Below are positions 1-7,528 of a stretch of DNA of 9,392 bases, in pieces. The translations under genes were made by a program, and so were the position numbers. The stretch comes from DAOUEX01 sp034430235 (GTDB lineage Bacteria > Chloroflexota > Anaerolineae > UBA2200). A model generated the notes under the pieces. That model did no database searches, had not been told where the DNA came from, and saw only the letters and a list, made by a program, of their open reading frames with translations. Position 1 is the stretch's first letter. Every line of letters begins with the position of its first letter. The DNA lies in the NCBI GenBank assembly GCA_964478075.1, contig CAYZGO010000060.1:1-9392 (forward strand), given 5' to 3'.

Positions 1-64
1 TTTGTCCCTCCCGCCAAATCAACGAATCTCCAACGGACTTTTTCAACACTCTCACCCACCACAT

Positions 65-93
65 TTGACAGCACGGCGTTTCTGCGATATACT
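65..93 (+). promoter_or_regulatory. Sigma70-type promoter of the ABC exporter genes
   Basis: TTGACA at 65-70 and TATACT at 88-93 are separated by exactly 17 bp. The -35 is a perfect match and the -10 matches 5 of 6 consensus bases. The predicted transcript starts near 100, giving a leader of about 45 nt before the GTG at 144. The likely ribosome-binding site is GAGGA at 135-139, only 4 nt before the start. Nothing else is recognisable in 1-143. Confidence 0.75.
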
Positions 94-143
94 TAGCAAC
101 ACTAAATAACTGGCCTGCAAAGCATCGCCAAGACGAGGACAGA

Positions 144-1934
144 GTGAAAAGACAACCCCTATTGCGAGCACTAGGCTACCTGCGCAGATACTGGCTCTCA
201 ACCGTCGCCGCGCTGCTGTGCCTGCTGTTCGTGACTGCCGCCAATTTGCTGTTCCCCAGTGTGATCGGCCTGATCATTGACCGCGGAATCGGCAGCCGAG
301 ACCAGCCGTTTCTCGTCCGGGCAGCGCTGAGCCTGGTGGGATTGGCGGCCCTGCGCGGCCTGTTCTCCTTCCTGCAGGGCTACCTGTCCGAATACACGGC
401 GCAAGGCGTCGCTTACGACCTGCGCAACAGGCTGTACGCCAAGATACAGAGCCTCTCCTTCAGCTACCACGACAGGGCACAGACTGGCCAGCTCATGACC
501 CGCGCCACCAATGACGTGGAAATCGTGCGCATGTTCAGCGGCTTTGGGTTGATAAACCTGCTCAACGCGCTCGTGATGCTGACCGGTGCAGCTATCGTGC
601 TCTTCAGCATGCACTACAAGCTAGCCGCCCTCTCTCTGAGCATCATGCCGCTGATGATAGCGGCCATGTTCAAGTTCGGGCGCACGATCCGCTCTCTCTT
701 CGGCCACGTGCAGCGGGCACTGGACAAGCTGAACACTCTCCTCCAGGAGAACCTGGCTGGAATCCGCGTGGTGAAGGCATTCGCCAGAGAACCCTATGAA
801 ATCAAGCGCTTCGGAGAGCGGAACCAGGAACTGCTTGCACGGGCCCTGCACGTATCGCGAACCTTCTCGAGCTTTTTCCCCGTGTTCAACATCATCATCA
901 GCTTGGGCACCATCGCTGTCCTGCTGTACGGCGGTAACCAGGTCATGACCCAGCAGCTCACCCTCGGTGAACTGGTGGCCTTCAACACCTATCTGCTCAT
1001 GTTGACCATGCCTGTACGCATGCTCGGCTTCCTGATCAACATGAGCGCGCGGGCATCAACCTCAGCAGAACGCGTCTTTGAGATACTCGACGTGCCGTCG
1101 GAGATACGGGACAAGGCCGGTGCTATGCCTCTCCCGCCCGTCTCAGGCGACGTGCGCTTCGAACACGTCACCTTCCGCTATTTGGAGGGCCAGGACGTGC
1201 TGCACGAGGTCGAGTTCCAGGTCAAAGCAGGCCAGACCGTGGCCCTGCTCGGCACGACCGGTTCGGGCAAGAGCACCATCATCAATCTCATCCCCCGCTT
1301 TTACGACGCCAGCGAGGGGCGCGTAACGATTGACGGCCACGACGTGCGCGACGTCACCCTGGAATCACTGCGCCGCCAGATAGGCATTGTGCTGCAAGAG
1401 ACAACACTGTTCAGCGGCACGGTGCGCGAGAACATTGCCTACGGCTCACCGCAGGCCAGCATGGAAGACATCGTGCAGGCAGCCAAGGCGGCGCGGGCCC
1501 ACGAGTTCATCACCTCCTTCCCGCAGGGTTACGACACCGAGGTGGGCGAACGCGGTGTGCTGCTGTCCGGTGGCCAGAAGCAGCGCATCGCCATTGCCCG
1601 CGCCTTGCTGCTCAACCCGCGCATTCTCATTCTGGACGACTTTACCTCCAACGTGGACTTTGAGACGGAATACCTGATCCAGGAAGCACTGGCCGTACTT
1701 ATGAAAGGGCGCACCAGCTTTGTCATCGCGCAGCGGGTGGGGACTGTACAGCGTGCCGATCTGATCCTGGTGCTGGACAAGGGCCGCATCGTGGCCCGGG
1801 GGCAGCACGAGGATCTGATGCGTGAGAGCGGCATCTATGCCGAGATCTATGAGCTGCAACTGGGCGGACAGAGCAAGCTGTGGCTCGAGCAGGGGGAAAT
1901 CACCGCAGAGACGCAGAGAACGCCGAGGGAATAG
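144..1934 (+). CDS. ABC exporter half-transporter, subunit with degenerate ATP site
   Basis: This 596-residue protein is a type IV (ABCB-like) exporter half: an N-terminal membrane domain (about residues 15-310, roughly six helices) followed by an ATPase domain (about 335-570). It should sit in the cytoplasmic membrane and export a drug, lipid or peptide; the substrate cannot be read from sequence. Visible motifs are A-loop Tyr346, Walker A GTTGSGKST (370-378, Lys376), Q-loop Gln418 and an intact LSGGQ (474-478). The Walker B is ILILDD, so Asp499 replaces the catalytic Glu, and Gln530 replaces the switch His (VIAQR). In known heterodimeric exporters (TM287/288, BmrC/BmrD, LmrC/LmrD) this combination marks the degenerate-site subunit. 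The next gene supplies the complementary half. The last 11 residues (from Ile586) are encoded by a dispersed repeat, so the native C-terminus was probably shorter. The start is GTG. Confidence 0.93.
   Translation: MKRQPLLRALGYLRRYWLSTVAALLCLLFVTAANLLFPSVIGLIIDRGIGSRDQPFLVRAALSLVGLAALRGLFSFLQGYLSEYTAQGVAYDLRNRLYAKIQSLSFSYHDRAQTGQLMTRATNDVEIVRMFSGFGLINLLNALVMLTGAAIVLFSMHYKLAALSLSIMPLMIAAMFKFGRTIRSLFGHVQRALDKLNTLLQENLAGIRVVKAFAREPYEIKRFGERNQELLARALHVSRTFSSFFPVFNIIISLGTIAVLLYGGNQVMTQQLTLGELVAFNTYLLMLTMPVRMLGFLINMSARASTSAERVFEILDVPSEIRDKAGAMPLPPVSGDVRFEHVTFRYLEGQDVLHEVEFQVKAGQTVALLGTTGSGKSTIINLIPRFYDASEGRVTIDGHDVRDVTLESLRRQIGIVLQETTLFSGTVRENIAYGSPQASMEDIVQAAKAARAHEFITSFPQGYDTEVGERGVLLSGGQKQRIAIARALLLNPRILILDDFTSNVDFETEYLIQEALAVLMKGRTSFVIAQRVGTVQRADLILVLDKGRIVARGQHEDLMRESGIYAEIYELQLGGQSKLWLEQGEITAETQRTPRE
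1901..1929 (+). repeat. Half-copy of 'caccgcagagacgc' palindromic repeat, inside the ABC gene end
   Basis: CACCGCAGAGACGCAG at 1901-1916 is identical to the left arm of the hairpin at 2074. Here it is read in frame as the tail ITAETQRTPRE of the first ABC subunit, up to the stop at 1932-1934. No right arm follows directly; the nearest right arm is at 2121-2134. It resembles short palindromic repeats dispersed through many environmental bacterial genomes (recollection, not searched). Confidence 0.65.
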
Positions 1935-2073
1935 GGAAGAACCAATACCAGGCATGGGAGCCCGCCCTGCTGAGAGAGGAATAAAGCGCAACCTCAGCAC
2001 AGGCAGCTCCTTGCGAAGCATCCTCAAACGAAGCCGAAGGGCACGCTGCCCGATCGCTAGACCTGAGGAAATG

Positions 2074-2134
2074 CACCGCAGAGACGCAGGGGGAATAATG
2101 AAGGACACTGTGCCAACTCGGCGCCTCTGCGGTG
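2074..2134. repeat. Palindromic repeat between the two ABC genes
   Basis: The left arm CACCGCAGAGACGC (2074-2087) and right arm GCGCCTCTGCGGTG (2121-2134) pair at 13 of 14 positions around a 33-nt loop. The element lies in the 254-bp gap between the ABC genes. Its right arm contains the GTG at 2132 that would give the longest reading of the second gene. As RNA it could slow or stop read-through between subunits needed in equal amounts, or protect the upstream message. It lacks a T-run, so it is not an obvious terminator. Confidence 0.65.
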
Positions 2135-2188
2135 AGAAAGGGACAATACATGCTCGGTGGTAGACACGGGCGCTGGGGAGTGCCCGGC

Positions 2189-3967
2189 ATGAGGGAACAG
2201 GAGAAGGGGGAATACAACCCGGAGGTTGTGCGCCGCGTGCTGCGCTACGTGCGGCCTCACGCCCGCTACATCGCATTGGCCTTTGTCATGATGCTGCTGG
2301 GCACGGGCATGATGCTCTCCGGCCCCTACCTGACCAAGGTAGCTATTGACACCAACATCGCCCAGGGCGACATGCCAGGGTTGGTGCGCACCGTGCTCAT
2401 GCTGCTGCTGACCCTCGTCCTCTCCGCAGTGGGCATAGGTGCACAGTTCTACCTGGTATTCACGACCGGCACAAAAACCCTGGCGGCACTGCGTGCAGAC
2501 ACCTTTGCCAAACTGCAGCACCTCTCGCTCAGCTACTTTGACCAGCAAGAAGTCGGTGACGTCATGTCGCGTGTGATGAACGATGTGGATACGCTCAACC
2601 AGCTGCTGACCCACGGCCTCGCCATTGCCCTCAGCGACATCCTGCAACTCTTCGGCATTGTGGCCATCATGCTGCTGATGAACTGGAAACTGGCCCTCCT
2701 GAGCTTCACCGTATTGCCTGTCATGGCCCTCTCCACCAGCCTCTTTGCCAGGCGGGCACAGACAGCATATCGCCGCACACGCCACAAGATAGGTGCTGTC
2801 ACTGCAGACCTGCAGGAGAGCATCTCCGGCGTGCGCGTCGTCCAGTCGTTCGCCCGCGAGCAGGTGAATGTGGCCCGCTTCGATACGCTCAACCGTGAGA
2901 ACCGCGACGCCAACCTCGGAGCGGCTGCCGTGGCCTCGGCCTTCTTCCCCACGGTGGACGTCCTCAGCGCCGTCGCCACAGCCATTGTGCTGGGAGTCGG
3001 CGGGCTGCTCGTGCTCTCGGAGCAGCTAACAGTGGGCGTTATCGTGGCCTTTATGGGCTACGTGATGCGCTTCTTCCAGCCCATCCGCGACCTGAGCCAG
3101 TTCTACGCCATCTTCCAGTCAGCGATGGCCGGAGGCGAACGCATCTTCGGCCTGATGGACGAGCCGGTCACCATCCACGATGCTCCCGACGCCGTCGAAC
3201 TGCCGCCACTGAAAGGACGCATCGAGTTCCGCCACGTTTCCATGTCCTATCGCCCAGGCGAGCGCGTGCTGCAGGACATCAACCTGCTGATCAAGCCTGG
3301 CCAGACACTCGCTCTGGTGGGCCCAACCGGCGCAGGCAAGACCTCCATTGCCAATCTCATTGGCCGCTTCTACGATGCGGAAAGCGGGCAGGTGCTGGTG
3401 GATGGCCACGACGTGCGCAAGGTGAAGCTGCAGTCGTTGCGCGGCCAGATGGGCATTGTTCCCCAGGACAGCTTTCTGTTCTCAGGCACTATAGGCGACA
3501 ACATCCGTTATGGGAAGCTAGAAGCCACTGAGCAGGAACTCGAAGAAGCTGCAAAGCTCGTGAATGCACACGACTTTGTCAGCGATCAGCCGCAGGGATA
3601 TGACACCGCCGTCATGGAGCGAGGACAGAACCTGTCGCAGGGGCAGAGGCAGTTAATCTGCTTCGCACGAGCCGTGCTGGCCCAACCACGCATCCTGATC
3701 CTCGATGAGGCCACCTCCAGCGTGGACACGCGCACCGAGATGCTGATTCAGAACGCACTGGGCCGGCTGCTCAAGGGACGGACCAGCATCGTCATCGCCC
3801 ACCGTCTGTCCACCATCCGCAACGCTGATCAGGTGCTGGTAGTACATGAAGGGCGGATCGTCGAACGGGGCACACACGAGAGCCTGCTCGCCGCGCGGGG
3901 GCTGTACTACGAACTGTACATGAAACAGTTCGCTGCTATTGAGGAAGCGCCACAAGACACCGAGTAG
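2189..3967 (+). CDS. ABC exporter half-transporter, catalytically competent partner subunit
   Basis: Partner of the preceding gene, 592 residues from ATG 2189: a six-helix membrane domain followed by an ATPase domain. Numbered from 2189, the motifs are Walker A GPTGAGKT (378-385, Lys384), Q-loop Gln426, Walker B ILILDE with catalytic Glu507, and switch His538 in IAHR. The signature is LSQGQ (482-486) instead of LSGGQ. In a heterodimer this LSQGQ faces the degenerate Walker site of the first subunit, while this subunit's intact Walker A/B and His face the first subunit's LSGGQ. That yields one weak and one hydrolysing ATP site. ATG 2189 is preferred because GGGGAG (2175-2180) lies 8 nt upstream. 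ATG 2150 (after AAAGGGA) and GTG 2132 are alternatives, the last falling inside a repeat arm. The stop codon is the beginning of the tandem repeat that follows. Confidence 0.92.
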   Translation: MREQEKGEYNPEVVRRVLRYVRPHARYIALAFVMMLLGTGMMLSGPYLTKVAIDTNIAQGDMPGLVRTVLMLLLTLVLSAVGIGAQFYLVFTTGTKTLAALRADTFAKLQHLSLSYFDQQEVGDVMSRVMNDVDTLNQLLTHGLAIALSDILQLFGIVAIMLLMNWKLALLSFTVLPVMALSTSLFARRAQTAYRRTRHKIGAVTADLQESISGVRVVQSFAREQVNVARFDTLNRENRDANLGAAAVASAFFPTVDVLSAVATAIVLGVGGLLVLSEQLTVGVIVAFMGYVMRFFQPIRDLSQFYAIFQSAMAGGERIFGLMDEPVTIHDAPDAVELPPLKGRIEFRHVSMSYRPGERVLQDINLLIKPGQTLALVGPTGAGKTSIANLIGRFYDAESGQVLVDGHDVRKVKLQSLRGQMGIVPQDSFLFSGTIGDNIRYGKLEATEQELEEAAKLVNAHDFVSDQPQGYDTAVMERGQNLSQGQRQLICFARAVLAQPRILILDEATSSVDTRTEMLIQNALGRLLKGRTSIVIAHRLSTIRNADQVLVVHEGRIVERGTHESLLAARGLYYELYMKQFAAIEEAPQDTE

Positions 3968-4065
3968 AAGATGTGCTAACCACAAAGACTCAAAGACACC
4001 AAGGTTCACATTGCTGTTTCCTTGGTATCTTCGTGCCTTGGTGGTTGATTCCTTCCCTACGCCGG
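3964..4065. repeat. Palindromic repeat unit, copy 1 of a tandem pair
   Basis: The unit begins GTAGAA, with TAG being the stop of the second ABC gene, and includes a near-palindrome. The left arm 3978-4003 (starting AACCACAAAGAC) pairs with the right arm 4021-4046 (ending CCTTGGTGGTT) at 21 of 26 positions around a 17-nt loop. It belongs to the widely dispersed 'aaccac...gtggtt' palindrome class. An RNA hairpin here could serve as a 3'-end stabiliser for the exporter message, but no T-run follows. Confidence 0.8.
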
Positions 4066-4163
4066 GTAGAACGTTTGCTAACCACAGAGACACAAAGACC
4101 AGGGTTCACATTGCTGTTTCCTTGGTGTCTTCGTGCCTTGGTGGTTGATTCCTTCCTTAGCCC
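4066..4163. repeat. Palindromic repeat unit, copy 2 of a tandem pair
   Basis: Second copy, offset by 102 bp. It again starts GTAGAA, then five unrelated bases, then GCTAACCAC. The loop bases and the right arm (4121-4146) differ from copy 1 at a single position, while the left arm (from 4080) has several substitutions and a 2-nt deletion. Including the flanking GTAGAA and GATTCCTTCC in both copies points to a tandem duplication rather than two independent insertions. The remainder up to 4200 holds nothing I can identify. Confidence 0.75.
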
Positions 4164-4206
4164 CTCCACAATGCACCACCCCCTCGCCCATGGGAAACTC
4201 TGACTA

Positions 4207-4241
4207 TTGGCTGTCTTAACAAATGTGGTATAATTCATTTG
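4207..4241 (+). promoter_or_regulatory. Extended -10 promoter overlapped by a CAAATG/CATTTG dyad
   Basis: A perfect TATAAT (4229-4234) is preceded by TGG, giving an extended -10, with a weak -35 TTGGCT at 4207-4212 (16-bp spacer). A perfect inverted repeat, CAAATG (4220-4225) and CATTTG (4236-4241), brackets the -10 box with a 10-bp spacer. That arrangement suits a repressor operator. The leader to ATG 4309 is about 68 nt and ends with a purine-rich GGGAGGG (4291-4297), 11 nt before the ATG. Confidence 0.65.
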
Positions 4242-4308
4242 CCAGCCTTATGAAACAAGGATACAGGACTCATATCGGTACGCACAAAAAGGGAGGGAAA
4301 GAGCAACC

Positions 4309-5073
4309 ATGGCTCATCACCTGTACTTGTCGGTCATGCCCGAAGCACTGATCTGTTCCATGTTGACACCCGAACAGTTTGGGGTCTACTATGCAGTCGG
4401 AACGCAGAAGAAGGCACGCGAACAGGCCATCTTCTTTGAGCTTGATCCCGATTTCCGCCACGACTCTTTGCGCATCAAGGAAGGGTACGCCCGCTGTGTG
4501 CCCCACGAGAATGGAAGCCCGAAACGCTCCATCTACATCTCCGTCTATCGTGTACTGGAGCACGTTCCCCTGAACATGCTCAAGAAACTCTACTTCGTGA
4601 CCCAGGATGGGCGGACGCTGGGTCTCGAACCAAGTGATGATCTCCCTGCAGACACGGAGGGATTACACCTCTACCAAGAGATTGCACCGGTACACCCCCT
4701 GGTAGCTAGTACCTTGGGCCCCCGCGACTTTTACGAGCTCATCGTCAAGAACCCGATCAGCCTCTTATCCCTGCCAGCAGTCTGCTTCGTAGAGCTACGG
4801 CTGGACGAACTGGCCACGGATCCCGAACATGGCCCTCTGCACGATTTGCCCTATGCCAACATTGAGCACTTGCGGCAGTGTCTGTTGGACCTGAGGACCA
4901 AACCGGTTCACACCAAAATGGTCAATCGCATCCAGCCAGCACGCTTTCCATACCGCACGATCAAGAATGGCATCTTTGTGGGGAATAAGGAGAGGCTTCT
5001 CTATTTCCCATTGCTATCGCAGGAGGAACTGCGTACTAAACACTATCGCTGGTGGCGATCCGCCAATATGTAG
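4309..5073 (+). CDS. Hypothetical protein, 254 residues, family not recognised
   Basis: I do not recognise this protein. It starts at ATG 4309 behind a purine-rich GGGAGGG and its own strong promoter, so it is very probably expressed. It is mixed alpha/beta in character, with no signal peptide, no clear membrane segment and no nucleotide-binding or metal-binding motif that I can name. The N-terminal part (residues 1-48) alternates hydrophobic stretches with AVGTQKKAREQAIFFELD, followed by a region with YISVYRVLEHVPL (about 75-87). The C-terminal third is basic and aromatic and ends HYRWWRSANM. Codon usage and GC resemble its neighbours, so it does not look recently acquired. It lies 256 bp upstream of hppA in the same direction, but hppA has its own ribosome-binding site and a long gap, so co-transcription is uncertain. 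Confidence 0.8.
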   Translation: MAHHLYLSVMPEALICSMLTPEQFGVYYAVGTQKKAREQAIFFELDPDFRHDSLRIKEGYARCVPHENGSPKRSIYISVYRVLEHVPLNMLKKLYFVTQDGRTLGLEPSDDLPADTEGLHLYQEIAPVHPLVASTLGPRDFYELIVKNPISLLSLPAVCFVELRLDELATDPEHGPLHDLPYANIEHLRQCLLDLRTKPVHTKMVNRIQPARFPYRTIKNGIFVGNKERLLYFPLLSQEELRTKHYRWWRSANM

Positions 5074-5316
5074 TGTATCTGTCGCGGCTGGCCTCTAGCG
5101 CACAAACCACAGGGTACTGCGCCAATCGCTAAACTCAGACACCCCCTCTCATACGATGATTCGGTGAGATACGTTTAGCACTGTGCACAAAGCAGTAATT
5201 GCTGAAACGCCTCCATCGCCGGGCTGGCTTTCCGGTACGACCTTGCGGACAACGCCTTGGAGGATGGCGGTTGATAGTGTCTACGATTCAACCGTGGTCA
5301 CAACTCATATTACAGC

Positions 5317-5323
5317 AGGAGGA
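5317..5323 (+). promoter_or_regulatory. Strong ribosome-binding site fixing the hppA start
   Basis: AGGAGGA lies 6 nt before ATG 5330, ideal spacing. The open frame continues upstream to GTG 5183, but that region lacks a ribosome-binding site and encodes no family-like sequence. In 5074-5316 I see no convincing promoter; a GCTAAAC/GTTTAGC inverted repeat (5128-5134 and 5173-5179) is the only structure noted. Confidence 0.85.
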
Positions 5324-5329
5324 ACAACA

Positions 5330-7414
5330 ATGCAGTTATCTTACCCATGCCTATTGAGCGCTATGCTGGCGGGTGCCCTTTCCCTTGGCGTCGCCGCCTG
5401 GCTGTACCGTTGGGTTCATCGCCAGGATGCCGGGCCTGAGGAGGCTCAGGAAGTAGCGTCCTGGATTCGCGAGGGCGCGACCACTTATCTGCGCCGTCTC
5501 TACTCGGCGCTCACCCTCGCCGCGGTCGGCTTGGGTTTCGTTATTGCTATCGTATTCAGCTTTGATATAGAGCACCTGGGCATGGAAATGATGCGCATCA
5601 GCCCGCTGCGAGGCAGCAGCATGGCTCTCGCTTTTGTGGTTGGGGCAGTGTGTTCTGCCATTGCCGGATACATGGGCATGAGCGTTGCCGTGGCCGCCAA
5701 CGTGCGCAGCGCGGCAGCGGCGAGTGAGAGCATCCAGCGTGCTTTCAAAGTAGCCTTCTACGCCGGCTCGGTGATGGGCCTAGCTATGGTGGGCCTTGCT
5801 GTCATCGGCATGAGCATAGTCTATCTCATTACCGGCGATCCTGAGATTGTCCTGGGTTTCAGCTTTGGAGCATCAACGTTGGCCCTGCTGGCCAAAGCAG
5901 GCGGTGGGATCTATACCAAAACGGCAGACATCGCAGCCGACCTGGTAGGCAAGATCGAGATCGGCATCCCCGAGGATGACCCCCGCAACCCGGCCGTGGT
6001 TGCCGACCTCGTGGGCGACAACGTCGGTGACGTAGCCGGCATGGGGGCAGACATCTTTGACAGCTATGTGGCCAGCACGGTAGCTGTCATGCTGCTCGGC
6101 GCTTCATTGTTCAAAGAGAATACTGCTCTCCAGACGAAATACATCCTGTTTCCCCTGGTGCTGTGCACATTGGGCATCGTCGCCTCGCTGATCGGAGTGC
6201 AGTTCGTGCGCGTGGGCAAGAACGGCAAGCCGGGTCAGGCGCTCAACCGCGGGACATTCATCACCTGTGCCATCTTTGGTCTGCTGGCCACCGCCACTGT
6301 GGTGCTGGGCGGCTACAACATCGGTGTGCTGTGGCCCACGCTGGCCGGACTCGTCACCGGCGTCATCATCGGCATTACCTCCGATTACTTTACCTCTTCA
6401 GACCACCGGCCAGTGCTCGAGACGGCCCGCGTTTCTGGCTCTGGTGCCGCAATCAACATCATCACTGGTTTTAGTTATGGCCTGATCAGCATCGTCCCCT
6501 CAATCATCGGCATATCCCTGGCGACGCTGATCTCCTACTACCTGGCAGAACGGTTTGGAATGAACGGAATCTATGGCGTAGGTATCAGCGCAGTGGGCAT
6601 GTTGGCTGTCAGCGGCATGATCGTTTCCTCTGACGCCTACGGCCCCATCGTGGACAATGCGCGGGGCATCGCCGAAATAGCCCAAATGCCGCACGAGGTC
6701 ATTGATACAGCCGACGTACTCGATACAGCCGGCAACACAGCCAAGGCGGTCACCAAGGGCTTTGCCACCAGTGCTGCCGCACTCACCGTCTTGGCGCTCT
6801 TCGCTGCCTATGCACAGGTGGTGCAGGCAAGGGGCATCACGCTGAGCATCAGCCTGCGGCATCCACTCGTTATCGTGGGCGTACTGCTAGGAGCGATGAC
6901 GCCGCCCTTGTTCGGTGCGCTGACCATGTTGTCGGTAACGGACAACGCCTTCAAGATGATCGCCGAGATCCGCCGCCAATTCCGTGAGCGTCCCGGCATC
7001 CTGGCTGGCACGGAGAGGCCTGATTATGCCGCCTGCGTGGACCTGGCTGCCCAGGGTGCTTTGGCGTCGCTGGTGCTGCCAGCCTTCCTGGCCATCGTTC
7101 TCCCCCTCCTGGTTGGCCTTGTCCTGGGTCCTGAAGCTCTGGGGGGCTTCCTCGGAGGCAGCATCTTCACTGGCGTCATTTTCGCCCTGTTGATGTCCAA
7201 TGCGGGCGGGTTGTGGGATAATGCCAAGAAGTACATTGAATCGGGAGAACTCGGCGGTCCTGGATCGGAGGCACACAAGGCCAGCATCGTGGGCGACACG
7301 GTAGGCGACCCGTTCAAGGATACGGCGGGGCCTTCTCTCAACACGCTTATCACCGTGATGTCGCTGGTGTCTGCCCTGTTCGCACCAATCATCGCTGCTT
7401 TGCATCCGTTCTAG
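5330..7414 (+). CDS. hppA: Membrane-integral H+-translocating pyrophosphatase, K+-independent type
   Basis: HppA hydrolyses cytoplasmic pyrophosphate to two phosphates and uses the energy to pump protons across the membrane. The 694-residue length and about 16 hydrophobic helices match the family. The PPi/Mg2+ site is visible: Lys197, Asp200, Asp204 and Lys208 in the DxxxDLVGK region, EDDPRNP at 215-221, and Asp226, Asp230 and Asp234 in the DLVGDNVGD segment. Near the C-terminus are NAGGLWDNAKKYIE (624-637) and GDTVGDPFKDTAGPS (655-669). The diagnostic GNTAKAVTKG (468-477) carries Lys472; K+-dependent enzymes have Ala there, so this should be K+-independent and, by family knowledge, proton pumping. 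Leu227 replaces the more usual Asn in DNVGDNVGD, a minor variant. All catalytic residues I can place are present. The start is ATG 5330, set by the strong ribosome-binding site. Confidence 0.95.
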   Translation: MQLSYPCLLSAMLAGALSLGVAAWLYRWVHRQDAGPEEAQEVASWIREGATTYLRRLYSALTLAAVGLGFVIAIVFSFDIEHLGMEMMRISPLRGSSMALAFVVGAVCSAIAGYMGMSVAVAANVRSAAAASESIQRAFKVAFYAGSVMGLAMVGLAVIGMSIVYLITGDPEIVLGFSFGASTLALLAKAGGGIYTKTADIAADLVGKIEIGIPEDDPRNPAVVADLVGDNVGDVAGMGADIFDSYVASTVAVMLLGASLFKENTALQTKYILFPLVLCTLGIVASLIGVQFVRVGKNGKPGQALNRGTFITCAIFGLLATATVVLGGYNIGVLWPTLAGLVTGVIIGITSDYFTSSDHRPVLETARVSGSGAAINIITGFSYGLISIVPSIIGISLATLISYYLAERFGMNGIYGVGISAVGMLAVSGMIVSSDAYGPIVDNARGIAEIAQMPHEVIDTADVLDTAGNTAKAVTKGFATSAAALTVLALFAAYAQVVQARGITLSISLRHPLVIVGVLLGAMTPPLFGALTMLSVTDNAFKMIAEIRRQFRERPGILAGTERPDYAACVDLAAQGALASLVLPAFLAIVLPLLVGLVLGPEALGGFLGGSIFTGVIFALLMSNAGGLWDNAKKYIESGELGGPGSEAHKASIVGDTVGDPFKDTAGPSLNTLITVMSLVSALFAPIIAALHPF

Positions 7415-7420
7415 CAAAGC

Positions 7421-7439
7421 GCCTGGTAGAATACCGGGC
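7421..7439 (+). terminator. Possible weak hairpin terminator after hppA
   Basis: GCCTGGTA (7421-7428) and TACCGGGC (7432-7439) form an 8-bp stem (one G-T wobble) with a 3-nt loop, starting 7 nt after the hppA stop. No T-run follows, so intrinsic termination is doubtful. It may instead act as a 3'-end hairpin. Confidence 0.35.
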
Positions 7440-7528
7440 CCACAAACATACCAACGTGGCAAGTCAGAAGAAATGCCATGGCCTTTCATCATACCATGGT
7501 CTGAGGATTCTCACTAGTGCTGCGTCAA

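Noticed and set aside
1446..2276. 276-codon minus-strand open frame across the end of the first ABC gene
   Set aside because: Antisense shadow of a well-supported ABC gene; low-complexity translation with no domain and no ribosome-binding site.
2057..2785. 242-codon minus-strand open frame opposite the second ABC gene
   Set aside because: His/Gln-rich antisense translation typical of the complement of a GC-rich coding gene.
3653..4093. 146-codon minus-strand open frame including the tandem repeat
   Set aside because: Made of repeat complement plus the antisense of an ABC ATPase domain.
3939..4203. Short plus-strand frames reading the repeats (peptides such as NHRDTKT and LRALVV)
   Set aside because: These peptides come from translating a palindromic repeat, a common source of false genes.
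5099..5122. GCGCA/TGCGC hairpin after the 254-residue gene as a terminator
   Set aside because: Only a 5-bp stem with a long loop and no T-run.
5183..5329. N-terminal extension of hppA by 49 codons from GTG 5183
   Set aside because: No ribosome-binding site at 5183 and no hydrophobic or family-like sequence, whereas ATG 5330 has AGGAGGA at ideal spacing.
6887..7492. 201-codon minus-strand open frame opposite the end of hppA
   Set aside because: Antisense of a conserved pyrophosphatase region, with no recognisable domain.
7475..7500. Two CCATGG-centred 8-bp palindromes 18 bp apart
   Set aside because: Short and perhaps by chance; no nearby gene or promoter makes sense of them.
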